DNA of 64,000 bases. It comes from CAIYZT01 sp052387855 (lineage in GTDB: Bacteria > Pseudomonadota > Alphaproteobacteria > Rhodobacterales > Rhodobacteraceae). Where the stretch lies: positions 62,001-126,000 of the forward strand of contig JBQTIT010000003.1 in assembly GCA_052387855.1 (NCBI GenBank). Reading direction: 5' to 3'. A program made the translations under genes and the position numbers. The notes under the pieces are model-generated. The model worked only from the letters and a program-made list of their open reading frames with translations. It was not told where the DNA came from and searched no databases. Below are positions 15,800 through 24,300 of the stretch, one piece after another. Every line of letters begins with the position of its first letter. Positions within the stretch are counted from its first letter, which is position 1.

Positions 15800-16630
15800 A
15801 TGCGCGCCGGACTGGTCCAGTTGAATGTCTGCGACGATCCGGCGGTAAACCTGCCTCAGACGGTTGCCCTCGTCCGCGCGGCGGCGGCGGGCGGGGCGGG
15901 GTTCGTTCTGACCCCCGAATGCACCAACGCCCTGTCGGCAAACCGCGCCCACCAGCGCGAGGTTCTGCGCCACGAGGGCGCGGACCCCACGCTTGCCGCC
16001 CTGCGGGACGAGGCGGCGCGGGCAGGGATCTGGCTCTTGATCGGCTCGCTCGGCCTTCTGACCGACGATGCCGACGGCCGCTTTGCCAACCGCTCGTTCC
16101 TGATCACCCCCACGGGGCAGATCGCGGCGCGCTATGACAAGATCCACATGTTCGACGTGAACGTGACCGAGACCGAGGTCTATCGCGAATCCGCCGGCTA
16201 CCGGCCGGGCGGGCAGGCGGTGCTGGCCGATGCCGGATTTGCCCGCGTTGGCATGACCGTCTGCTATGATCTGCGTTTTGCCCATCTTTTCCGTCGCCTG
16301 GCCAAAGCCGGCGCGCAGATCCTGACCGTGCCGGCGGCCTTTAACCACCTGACCGGCCAGGCCCATTGGGAGGTGCTGCTGCGCGCCCGCGCGATCGAGA
16401 CGGGCTGCTTTGTGCTGGCCCCCGCCCAGACCGGATTTCACCCCGAAGCGGCCGGCAAGGGCCGACGCACCCATGGGCATTCGCTGGCCGTCGCGCCCTG
16501 GGGCGAGGTTCTGGCCGATGGCGGGGCGGAGCCCGGTGTCACCTTTGCCGACCTTGACCTGGCCGAGGTGGCCCGCGCCCGTGCCCGCATCCCCGCGCTG
16601 CACCACGACCGGGATTATGCCGGACCATGA
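15800..16630 (+). CDS. Carbon-nitrogen hydrolase (Nit1/deaminated-glutathione amidase-like)
   Basis: A 276-residue nitrilase-superfamily amidase. The catalytic triad is visible: Glu in TPECTNALS, Lys in RYDKIHMFD and Cys in MTVCYDLRF. The sequence style around IHMFDVNVTETEVYRES matches Nit1/YbeM proteins that clear deaminated glutathione. Its place directly after glutaredoxin fits a glutathione-linked role, though that is inference. The stop overlaps the start of the MarR gene in ATGA. Confidence 0.9.
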   Translation: MRAGLVQLNVCDDPAVNLPQTVALVRAAAAGGAGFVLTPECTNALSANRAHQREVLRHEGADPTLAALRDEAARAGIWLLIGSLGLLTDDADGRFANRSFLITPTGQIAARYDKIHMFDVNVTETEVYRESAGYRPGGQAVLADAGFARVGMTVCYDLRFAHLFRRLAKAGAQILTVPAAFNHLTGQAHWEVLLRARAIETGCFVLAPAQTGFHPEAAGKGRRTHGHSLAVAPWGEVLADGGAEPGVTFADLDLAEVARARARIPALHHDRDYAGP

Positions 16631-17070
16631 CCGCGCGCGAGGATGATCTGGCGGTATCGCTGTTTGGTGAGCTGCTGATGGCCGACCAGCTTGCGCGCAA
16701 CCGCATCACCCGGGCGCTGCCCAAGGGCATGCAGCTTTCGCATTTCTCGGTGCTGAACCATCTGGCCGGGCTGGGAGACGAGCGCACGCCCGCCCAGCTT
16801 GCCCGGGCCTTTCACGTCACGCGCGGCGCGATGACCAACACCCTGGCCAAGCTGGAATGGGCCGGACATATCCACATCCGCCCCGACTGGGACGATGCGC
16901 GGCAAAAGTTCGTCTCGATCTCGCCCGCCGGGCGCGCGGCGCGCGATGCCGCCGTCGCCTCGGTCGCGCCGATCATCGCGGATGCGGTCGCCGCCCTTGG
17001 CGCGGCGCGCGTGCGGGCGGTGCTGCCGGTGCTGCGCGAGCTGCGCCAGCGGATGGAGACCGAGGATTGA
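16627..17070 (+). CDS. MarR family transcriptional regulator
   Basis: A 147-residue winged-helix regulator. The recognition helix region is RTPAQLARAFHVTRGAMTNTLAKLE, followed by the wing DWDDARQKFVSISPAG. Flanking helices for dimerisation are present. It overlaps the amidase gene by four bases and may regulate that operon or an unlinked one; no operator is obvious. Confidence 0.9.
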   Translation: MTAREDDLAVSLFGELLMADQLARNRITRALPKGMQLSHFSVLNHLAGLGDERTPAQLARAFHVTRGAMTNTLAKLEWAGHIHIRPDWDDARQKFVSISPAGRAARDAAVASVAPIIADAVAALGAARVRAVLPVLRELRQRMETED

Positions 17071-17202
17071 CGCGGCAGGCGACGCATGAAAATACCCCTC
17101 CGCCCGGCAGGTCTCTGGACAGAACCCCTTGGCAGACCATAGTTTGCGGCCCTGCGGGGTCAACCGTAATGTCCGGGCCCTTGGCCGGGTCGGGGGTAAG
17201 TC

Positions 17203-18039
17203 GTGAATCGAGCCGTTCCGCTGATCGTGACCGGGGCCGGGGGCCGTATCGGGCGCCTGCTACGTCTTGGTTGGGGCGAGACGGGGCGACTTGCGCCGGT
17301 CTGGGTCCAGCGCGCGCCGGGCGGGGCGGGGCCCGTCTGGGACATGGTGGCGAGCGGGCCGCCGGCGATTCCCGCCGGGGGGATCGTGCTGCATCTGGCC
17401 GCCGTCCTGCCGGGACGCGGCGCGCTTGGCCAAAACGCCGAAATGGCGCGGGCGCTGGTCCGCGCGGATCGCGCGGCGGGCTTTTCGCGGGTCGTGCTGA
17501 TGTCCTCGGTCGCGGTCTATGCGCCTGAAGCCGGTCCCATTCCCGAAACCCGCGCCCCGGCCCCGCCTTCGGCCTATGGCCGTGCCAAGCTGGAGGTTGA
17601 ACAAATCCTGACGGAAGCCTTCGGGCCGCGCCTGACCATCCTGCGGCTGGCCAATCTGGCGGGGGCTGACGCCCTCTTGGGCGGGGTGGGGCAGGGCGGG
17701 CCGGTGATCCTTGATCCGGTGGCCGGACAGGCCGAGGGGCCGGTGCGGTCCTACATCGGCCCCATGACGCTGTTACGGACGCTTGACGGTCTGCTGGGCG
17801 CGCTGGCGGAGGGGCGCGATCTGCCGGCGGTCCTGAACCTTGCCCAGTCCGGCGCGCTGGGCATGGCCAGCCTGCTGGACGCGGCGGGCCGGGACTGGCG
17901 GTTCGGCCCGCCGCACGCCGAGACCGTGGCGCGGGTCGAGGTCGATGTCGCGCGCCTGATGGCGATTTCGCCGTTGCCGCCGGCCGATCCGAGCGCGATC
18001 CTGTCCGAGGTCGTGGGCTTTGCGGGAAGGTGGCCATGA
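17203..18039 (+). CDS. NAD-dependent epimerase/dehydratase (extended SDR)
   Basis: A 278-residue short-chain dehydrogenase-like protein with a GTG start. The Rossmann nucleotide-binding motif is VTGAGGRIGRL, the central Ser region is VLMSSVAVYAP, and the active-site YxxxK is SAYGRAKLEVEQ. Such proteins convert nucleotide-activated sugars, and the next gene is a sugar transferase that it overlaps by four bases. The exact substrate is not known. The 132 bases upstream hold no recognisable gene. Confidence 0.88.
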   Translation: MNRAVPLIVTGAGGRIGRLLRLGWGETGRLAPVWVQRAPGGAGPVWDMVASGPPAIPAGGIVLHLAAVLPGRGALGQNAEMARALVRADRAAGFSRVVLMSSVAVYAPEAGPIPETRAPAPPSAYGRAKLEVEQILTEAFGPRLTILRLANLAGADALLGGVGQGGPVILDPVAGQAEGPVRSYIGPMTLLRTLDGLLGALAEGRDLPAVLNLAQSGALGMASLLDAAGRDWRFGPPHAETVARVEVDVARLMAISPLPPADPSAILSEVVGFAGRWP

Positions 18040-18656
18040 GCTGGCCGAAACGTCTGCTTGACCTGGCGCTGGCCACGGTCCTGGGGCTGGTTCTGGCCCT
18101 GCCCTTTGCAGTCCTGCTTGGGGTGCTGCTGGTCACCTCGGGCCGCCCGATCTTTTACCGATCCGAGCGGATGAAGGCGCCCGGTCAGCCCTTTACCCTG
18201 TGGAAGCTGCGCACGATGACCGTCGTCAACGGTGACACCGGGGTTTCGGGCGGCGACAAGGCCAGCCGCATCACCCGGGCTGGCCGCTTTCTGCGCCGCA
18301 CACGGGCCGACGAGATCCCGCAGCTCTGGAACGTGCTGCGCGGCGACATGAGCCTGGTCGGCCCCCGCCCGCCGCTGCGCATCTACGTCGAGCGGTTTCC
18401 CGACCTTTACGCCCGCGTCCTTCGCTCGCGGCCCGGGGTGACCGGGCTGGCGACGCTGACCTATCACCGGCACGAGGAATGGATTCTGTCGCGCTGCCGC
18501 ACGCCCGAAGAGACCGACCACGCCTATGCCGCGCGCTGCGTCCCGGCAAAGGCGCGAATTGACCTGATCTATCAAAGACATCACTCGATCTGCCTTGATC
18601 TGGCGATCCTGGCGAAGACGGTCAGGAAAGCCGCGATGCGCCGCGCGGCCGGCTAG
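18036..18656 (+). CDS. Initiating sugar transferase for surface polysaccharide
   Basis: A 206-residue bacterial sugar transferase of the WcaJ/PglC (monotopic phosphoglycosyl transferase) family. The N-terminus KRLLDLALATVLGLVLALPF is the membrane-inserted helix. The core motifs are YRSERMKAPGQPFTLWKLRTM, split as usual, and RADEIPQLWNVLRGDMSLVG followed by PRPP. It moves a phospho-sugar onto the lipid carrier at the inner membrane. ATG 18036 overlaps the epimerase stop; GTG 18030 is a less likely start. It belongs with the epimerase, the FlaA1-type dehydratase and yjbHF. Confidence 0.92.
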   Translation: MSWPKRLLDLALATVLGLVLALPFAVLLGVLLVTSGRPIFYRSERMKAPGQPFTLWKLRTMTVVNGDTGVSGGDKASRITRAGRFLRRTRADEIPQLWNVLRGDMSLVGPRPPLRIYVERFPDLYARVLRSRPGVTGLATLTYHRHEEWILSRCRTPEETDHAYAARCVPAKARIDLIYQRHHSICLDLAILAKTVRKAAMRRAAG

Positions 18657-18664
18657 CTGCGGCA

Positions 18665-18693
18665 TTGTGGCGTGGCGCGGCAGGCTCTATACT
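18665..18693 (+). promoter_or_regulatory. Possible sigma-70-type promoter for the FlaA1/CapD-type gene
   Basis: TTGTGG (18665-18670) and TATACT (18688-18693) are separated by 17 bases. The -10 box matches consensus in five of six positions, the -35 in three. It lies 86 bases upstream of the ATG at 18779. Confidence 0.45.
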
Positions 18694-18778
18694 GGCAGAC
18701 GGTGCCGGGCGGCTGACATGCAGCGCCAGATTCGGCAGCTATGATCTTCCGGGTCGACGGAGCCATTGGCAGAGCCAC

Positions 18779-20703
18779 ATGCAACGCGCCTTTTTCACCC
18801 TCTTTCAGGCTTTCGCCTTCTTGCCCGACCGCATGAAGCGGCTGGTGCTGCTTGCGGTCGATGTGCTGGGCGCGCCGCTTGCGCTGATCGTGGCCTTTGC
18901 GGTGCAATACAGCGATTTTACGCCCTTTGGGCTTGCTGGCCGGTACTGGCCGCTGTTTCCCTTTGTCGCGGTTGCCTCGGGGCTGCTGTCGCTTGGGCTG
19001 GGGCTGACCCGGATCAAGCTGAAGTCGTACGAGAGCAAGGCCATCCTGACCACCGGCGCGGGGGCCTGCCTGCTGGCGCTGGCGCTGCTCGTGTTCTGCG
19101 AAGTGATGGGCTATCCCGTGCCGCCCGGTGCCGCGATCCTGTTCGGGCTTGTCCATTCCTGGGTTCGGTGGCAGCGCGCGCGGTGATGTTGCAGGCGCTC
19201 TTGTGGGTGCTGCGCGCCGACCAACCGCGCGTTCGGGTGGTGATCTATGGCGCGGGCACGACCGGCGCGCAGCTTGCCGCGGCGCTGAGATCGCACGACA
19301 GCATCACGCCGGTGGCCTTTGTCGATGACAGCGCCGCGCTGCAAAGCATGACCGTCGCCGGCCTTCGGGTGCACCCGCCGGAGCGTCTGGCGCTGCTGGC
19401 ACGCAAGATGCGGATCGACCGGGTGCTGTTGGCCATGCCGTCGATGTCGGTTCCCAAGCAGGCGCAGATCGCCCGGCGGCTTGATCCGCTGGGTATCGAT
19501 GTCTTTGCGGTGCCTTCGTTTGCCCAGCTTGCCGGCACCGAGGCGATCGTCGACGCGCTGGCGCCGATCACGCCGGGCAGGCTCCTGGGCCGTCAGCCGG
19601 TGGACGCGCCGCTTCCCGCCGGGACCGGGGCCTATCGCGGCAAGGTCATCCTGGTGACCGGCGCCGGCGGCTCCATCGGCGCCGAGATCTGCCGCCAGTT
19701 GCTTGACCACCGCCCCGCCAGGATCATCCTGATGGAGATCAGCGAGGCCGCGCTTTACACCATCGACCGCGAGCTTGGGCAGCATCCGCAGGCGCAATCT
19801 GTCAGCATCGTCCCGGTCCTGGGTTCGGTCGCCGATTCGCGGATCACGCGGGCGGTGATCGGCGGCTACGGGGTGCAGGTGGTGCTGCACGCTGCCGCGT
19901 ACAAGCATGTTCCGCTGGTCGAATCCAATCCGGTCGCGGGGATGATGAACAACGTGATCGGAACCCGCGTTCTGGCCGATGCCGCCGCCGAGGCCGGGGT
20001 CGAGCGGTTCATCCTCATTTCGACCGACAAGGCGGTGCGGCCCTCGAACATGATGGGGGCGTCAAAGCGGCTGGCCGAGATGGTGGCGCAGGACATGGCC
20101 AAGCGGTCTGAAAAGACGGTTTTTTCCATGGTGCGGTTCGGCAATGTGCTGGGCTCGTCAGGATCGGTGGTGCCGCTGTTCAACGACCAGATCGCGCGCG
20201 GCGGGCCGGTGACGGTCACCCACCCGGACGTGTCGCGCTATTTCATGACCATCGCCGAGGCGGTGCGGCTGGTGCTGCTGGCCGGCTCCTTTGACCATAC
20301 CGATCCGGCGCCGGGCGGGGATGTGTTCGTGCTGGACATGGGCGCGCCGACCCGGATCATCGACCTGGCCCGCCAGATGATCGAGGCTTCGGGCTACTCG
20401 GTGCGCGATGCGCAGAATCCCCAGGGCGATATCGAGATTCAGATCATCGGCCTGCGCCCCGGGGAAAAGCTGCACGAAGAATTGCTTATCGGCGAGGGGC
20501 TTTTGACCACGCCGCACCCCAAGATCCTGCGCGCGCGCGAGGGATCGCTGTCAGAGCTGGACATGGCGGTGATGCTCTTGGACCTTGGCCGCATCGTGGC
20601 GCGCGGCGATGCCGACGCTGCCCGTGTGCTTGCCGAGCGCTACGTCGAGGGCTTTCAAGAGCAGCAGGCGGCGGCGCCGAGGGCCACCTTCTCTGCCGGA
20701 TAG
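18779..20703 (+). pseudogene. FlaA1/CapD-type nucleotide-sugar 4,6-dehydratase, frameshifted
   Basis: Joined, this is about 641 residues: four N-terminal membrane helices (starting MQRAFFTLFQAFAFLPDRM), a nucleotide-binding domain with YGAGTTGAQLA, and the SDR catalytic domain with VTGAGGSIGAEICRQLL. The catalytic stretch is STDKAVRPSNMMGASKRLAE, where Met replaces the usual Tyr of YxxxK, as is normal in this membrane dehydratase family. The first frame ends at LFGLVH; the second resumes at FLGSVAARAVMLQ. The break is at CATTCC (TT at 19156-19157), where one more T would restore the frame. This could be a genuine mutation or a sequencing error. The enzyme makes a 4-keto sugar for exopolysaccharide or O-antigen. 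Confidence 0.88.
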
Positions 20704-20867
20704 GCCGAAACCGGGGTGCCGCCGCCGGGCAAGGACCAGCGCGCCTCCGGGTCACCGTGAAGCCAAGCCATCGAAATTCGCGCTCGCGCGCAGGCGAGGG
20801 GCAGCGTATGTCGATTCAATACGATCCGGACATGCCTTAGGCTGTCCGGCCACGGGATCACACACTC

Positions 20868-23003
20868 ATGCGCGCCGCCCACCAGGCTTTCCTTCGGTTT
20901 CTCGGACTGGCCCTTGCGGGCCTCTCGCTGCCCCCAGGCGGCGCGGCCCATGCCGAGACGGCGGCCACCCTGACCCTCTCCGGCGCGCCCGGCGTGATCG
21001 AGATGCCCGGCGGCTTGGCGCTGGAGCGCGAAATGCTGGGGCTGACGGTGTCGACCTTTGGGCCGATCGGGCGCAGCGTGATCGGCTTTCAGGCGACGCC
21101 CTGGCTGTCGGGCAGTCTTCGCACCACGACGGTGCGCGACTGGAACGACGCCTTTTGCCCGCCGGACTGCGACGGGCTCAACGCGCTGGCGAGCCACTCC
21201 AGCCGCGCGCTGGACCTGCGCTTTCACTTGGCCAAAGAGGGCCCGCTGCTGCCGGCGCTGACGGTCGGGGTGATGGGTGTCATGGGCCCGTCGGGGCAGG
21301 CGGCCGAATACATCGCCGCGACCAAAAGCCTGGGCGACCGGCTGACCCTGACCGCCGGTCTTGGCTGGGGGCGGCTGGCGACCCACGGCGCCCTTGGCGC
21401 GCCCTTTGGCCCTCGGCCGGCCGACAACGGTGACGGCGTGTCTGTCGACCAGCTTTTTCGGGGCGATGTCGCGCCCTTTGCCGGGGTCGAGCTGCGTCTG
21501 ACGGACCGCTGGGCGGTCAAGGCAGAGGTCTCGTCCGATGGCTATGTCGAGGAGGCGGACCTGCGCGGCACCTTTGCCCGCGTCAGCCCCGTCAACTTTG
21601 GCGTCGAATACCAGCAGTCCCGGATGCTGCGCTTTGGCGCCTATTCGCTTTACGGCAGCCAGATCGGCGTTGCGGCACAGGCGATCCTGGACCCGGGCCA
21701 CCGGCCGGGCGGCGCAATCGGCGGCTCTGGCCCCACGCCGGTCCAGCCGCGCCCCCCCCTTGCCCAGGACCCCGAGGCATGGTCGCCCGAATGGGTCAGC
21801 CAGCCCGGGGTGCATGCCATCCTGATCCAGAACCTGACCAGGTTTCTGGACCGCAGCGGCATCCGGATCGAGGCGCTCAGCCTTGCCGGCGGGCTGGCGC
21901 AGGTGCGCATCCGCGTCGACCACCTGGACGCCGAGGCGCAGGCGGTCGGCCGGGTGGCGCGGGCGATGACGCATCTGATGCCGGCCTCGGTCGAGCTGTT
22001 CGAGATTGTGCCGATGGTCGCCGGCATTCCGGTCTCGATGGTGCGGCTCAGGCGCAGCGATGTCGAGGCGCTGGAGTTTGCCCCTGACGGTGCCGCCAGG
22101 ATCAGGGCGCGCGCCGAAATCCTTGACGCCGGCGCCCCGGCGGCCGATCTGGCCCGCAACCCGGACCTGTACCCCGATTTCCGCTGGTCGCTGGCGCCCT
22201 ATGCCGACCTGTCGCTGATGGACCCGGGCCGGCCGGTGACCGGGGATGTCGGCCTCAGGCTGTCGGCGCGGTATGCGCTGGCGCCGGGACTGGAGGTGCA
22301 GGCCTCGGCCAGCAAGATCGGTCTTTTCCTGCCCGGAACCGATGTTCCTGGCGCGACCCCGGGACTGCCGCCGGTCCGCAGCGACGAGGACCTGTACCGC
22401 CAGAACGGCGATCCGGCGATCGAGACGCTGACCGCCGCCTGGCAGGGCCGTCTTGGCACCGATCTGTTCGGCCGCGTCACCCTGGGCTATCTGGAGCCGA
22501 TGTTCGCCGGCCTTTCGGCCGAGGCGCTGTGGTGGCCGGCTGGGCAGGTCTGGGCCCTGGGCGCCGAGGCAAATCTGGTGGCCCAGCGCGACACCGACGG
22601 CGGGCTTGGACTTGGCGACTACGGCTATCAGGTGGCCAGCGGCCATCTGTCGGGCTATCTGTACCTGGGCCATGGCTATCTGGCGCAACTTGACCTGGGG
22701 CGCTATCTGGCGGGCGATCTGGGCGGCACGCTGACCCTGACCCGCCGGTTTGAAACCGGCTGGACACTGGCCGCGCAGGGCACGCTGACCGGCGCCACCG
22801 ACACCGCGCAGCTTGGAATCGGCATCGAGGTGCCGACTTCGTGGTTTACCGGCCAGCCGGTACGCTCGGCCCGCGCGATCAGCATCCGCCCCGCCCTGTC
22901 GGACGCCGGGGCGCGGCTTCGGGTGAGCGGGCGGCTCTACGATCAGGTGATCGACTACACCCGGACCGGGCTGGACGAGCAATGGGCAAGGTTCTGGAAA
23001 TGA
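20868..23003 (+). CDS. yjbH: YjbH-family exopolysaccharide biosynthesis outer-membrane protein
   Basis: A 711-residue exported protein. The N-terminus has a signal peptide ending near AHAE (about 31). The sequence is rich in alternating beta-strand patterns, as in outer-membrane beta-barrel proteins, with GVMGVMGPSGQAAEYIAATK and LGDRLTLTAGLGWGRLATHG typical of YjbH. YjbH belongs with YjbEFG in a polysaccharide production and secretion set. The stop overlaps the yjbF-like start in ATGA. Gene symbol is by family. Confidence 0.88.
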   Translation: MRAAHQAFLRFLGLALAGLSLPPGGAAHAETAATLTLSGAPGVIEMPGGLALEREMLGLTVSTFGPIGRSVIGFQATPWLSGSLRTTTVRDWNDAFCPPDCDGLNALASHSSRALDLRFHLAKEGPLLPALTVGVMGVMGPSGQAAEYIAATKSLGDRLTLTAGLGWGRLATHGALGAPFGPRPADNGDGVSVDQLFRGDVAPFAGVELRLTDRWAVKAEVSSDGYVEEADLRGTFARVSPVNFGVEYQQSRMLRFGAYSLYGSQIGVAAQAILDPGHRPGGAIGGSGPTPVQPRPPLAQDPEAWSPEWVSQPGVHAILIQNLTRFLDRSGIRIEALSLAGGLAQVRIRVDHLDAEAQAVGRVARAMTHLMPASVELFEIVPMVAGIPVSMVRLRRSDVEALEFAPDGAARIRARAEILDAGAPAADLARNPDLYPDFRWSLAPYADLSLMDPGRPVTGDVGLRLSARYALAPGLEVQASASKIGLFLPGTDVPGATPGLPPVRSDEDLYRQNGDPAIETLTAAWQGRLGTDLFGRVTLGYLEPMFAGLSAEALWWPAGQVWALGAEANLVAQRDTDGGLGLGDYGYQVASGHLSGYLYLGHGYLAQLDLGRYLAGDLGGTLTLTRRFETGWTLAAQGTLTGATDTAQLGIGIEVPTSWFTGQPVRSARAISIRPALSDAGARLRVSGRLYDQVIDYTRTGLDEQWARFWK

Positions 23004-23689
23004 GCCCCTTGCGCCCCGCCCTGGCCGCCGCCGTACTGTGGCTTGCCGGATGCGGCAGCGAGGGCGGCCCCCCGGCGCTGCCCATCGGGGCGATCCTGAA
23101 GGCGCAACTTGGCGGAGCCACCGCAACGGCCGCCTCGCCCGCCCCGGCGCCCGATCCGGCGCCCGATCCGGCCATGCTGGCCGAGGCGCGGCGCGCGCTG
23201 GGCGCGGGTGGCAAGCCGGTGATCTCGGTCACCGACCGCAGCCTTGGCCTGGCCACCTTCATGGTGCCGCTGGGCGAAAACGGCGGTGTGGTAAGCTGGG
23301 CCAACCCCGAATATCAGACCATCGCGATGCGCGACGGGGTGATGCTTGCCACGCGCGGCTTTGGCCGCGATCTGATCTCGGCCGAGGTGCCCACGGCCGA
23401 ACATCTGCGGAACGCGCGCGGCGGCCACAGGCGCGTGCATTATGTGCTCGACGGCGCGGACCAGACCCTGCGCCTGGACTTTGACTGCCGACTGAGCGTT
23501 GCCGGCACCGAAACAATCAGCATCCTTGGCCTGAGCCATCTCGTCCGGCGGGTGGATGAGGTCTGCACCGGCGCCGAGGGCGCGCTGACCAACTCCTACT
23601 GGTTCGACACCTCGGGCCGCATCCGGCAGTCGCGGCAGGTCAGGGCGCTGGGCGCCGAGAGCCTGATCTTTCAGGCGATAATCGACTGA
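23000..23689 (+). CDS. yjbF: YjbF/GfcB-family lipoprotein
   Basis: A 229-residue lipoprotein. The start MSPLRPALAAAVLWLAGC has a lipobox with the lipidated Cys at about 18, followed by an Ala/Pro-rich linker. The rest matches the YjbF/GfcB group: VISVTDRSLGLATFMVPLGENGG, split here by eye, and HYVLDGADQTLRLDFDCRLS. ATG 23000 overlaps the yjbH stop. A start at 22982 would add six residues but moves the signal inward. Order yjbH then yjbF is reversed from E. coli. Confidence 0.85.
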   Translation: MSPLRPALAAAVLWLAGCGSEGGPPALPIGAILKAQLGGATATAASPAPAPDPAPDPAMLAEARRALGAGGKPVISVTDRSLGLATFMVPLGENGGVVSWANPEYQTIAMRDGVMLATRGFGRDLISAEVPTAEHLRNARGGHRRVHYVLDGADQTLRLDFDCRLSVAGTETISILGLSHLVRRVDEVCTGAEGALTNSYWFDTSGRIRQSRQVRALGAESLIFQAIID

Positions 23690-23768
23690 CGCCGGGAAAT
23701 GCGACTTTTCAGGCATGGCGGCTTATGGTAACGCAAATCCAATACAGGCCAAACAAATGGAGTTACCC

Positions 23769-23957
23769 ATGAACAAGATCTCTGCCGCCGTTCTCGCCAC
23801 CGCGCTTGTCGCGACTGCCGCCTCTGCCGGTGGCCCGTCCGTCGTCGCCGTCGAGGCCGAGCCGGTCGCCGTCATCGCCGAAGCCGGTTCCAGCCTGGAC
23901 GCCGGCATTGCCGTTCCGCTGCTGCTTCTGATCGTCCTTGCCCTGGCGCTTTCGTAA
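23769..23957 (+). CDS. Short secreted/membrane protein, paralogue of the 58-residue protein at 12503
   Basis: A 62-residue protein with signal peptide MNKISAAVLATALVATAASA, an acidic linker and the tail IAVPLLLLIVLALALS. The tail is nearly identical to that of the protein at 12503. The Shine-Dalgarno GGAG is at 23759-23762 and a strong terminator follows. Function is unknown to me. It sits between the YjbF lipoprotein and tamB, both envelope genes. Confidence 0.8.
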   Translation: MNKISAAVLATALVATAASAGGPSVVAVEAEPVAVIAEAGSSLDAGIAVPLLLLIVLALALS

Positions 23958-23990
23958 ACAATCGCCGCAAGTCTGATCTGAGCCATGATC

Positions 23991-24022
23991 TGGGCGCGCC
24001 TTTCGGCCGCCCATTTTTTTTT
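23991..24022 (+). terminator. Strong Rho-independent terminator after the small secreted-protein gene
   Basis: TGGGCG (23991-23996) pairs with CGCCCA (24008-24013), with an inner GCC/GGC extension, and is followed by nine T (24014-24022). This is the clearest terminator in the window. Confidence 0.88.
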
Positions 24023-24057
24023 GGCCGGCGGCCGGCCTGGAGGGGGTCTGGTTCTGG

Positions 24058-24122
24058 CGGAGGGCCCCCTGCGGAAACCCCCGCCCCGGACCTGATCCGG
24101 GGCCCCGGGTCAGGTCCGGGTC
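24058..24122. repeat. REP-like repeat, copy 1 (65 bp)
   Basis: A 65-base unit beginning CGGAGGGCCCCCTGCGG and containing CCCCGGACCTGATCCGGGG, an imperfect palindrome that is a familiar intergenic element in alphaproteobacteria. A second copy lies at 24195 with only four mismatches. Both are in the 343-base gene-free stretch 23958-24300, which otherwise holds only the terminator. Confidence 0.8.
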
Positions 24123-24194
24123 GGGGTCTGGGTGAGGGCAGCAACGGCTCGGCACCTGCGCCTTGGCCGGGGCGTCATGCGGGCCAGGTCTTGT

Positions 24195-24259
24195 CGGAGG
24201 ACCCCCTGCGGAAATCCCCGCCCCGGACTTGATCCGGGGCCCCGGGTCAGGCCCGGGTC
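24195..24259. repeat. REP-like repeat, copy 2 (65 bp)
   Basis: The second direct copy, with CCCCGGACTTGATCCGGGG at its centre. It is followed by a further GGCCCGGGGCGGGGG tract ending near 24275. The bases between the copies (24123-24194) contain no gene or motif that I can name. Confidence 0.8.
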
Positions 24260-24300
24260 AGGCCCGGGGCGGGGGTTGGCGTGAAACGGCCGTAACCCCT

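Noticed and set aside
14690..16606. Long minus-strand open frame joined to the BioC-like gene
   Set aside because: It is antisense to comF, grxC and the amidase gene, all clear families, and its sequence is low-complexity Arg/Gly/Pro. High GC explains the missing stops.
17071..17202. Sigma-54 promoter before the epimerase gene
   Set aside because: TGGCAG and TTGC occur, but their spacing does not fit the GG-N10-GC rule.
20655..23126. 823-residue minus-strand open frame
   Set aside because: Shadow of yjbH; no recognisable motif.
24058..24275. CRISPR array
   Set aside because: Only two units, GC-palindromic and with an unlike, longer gap; no cas genes in the window.
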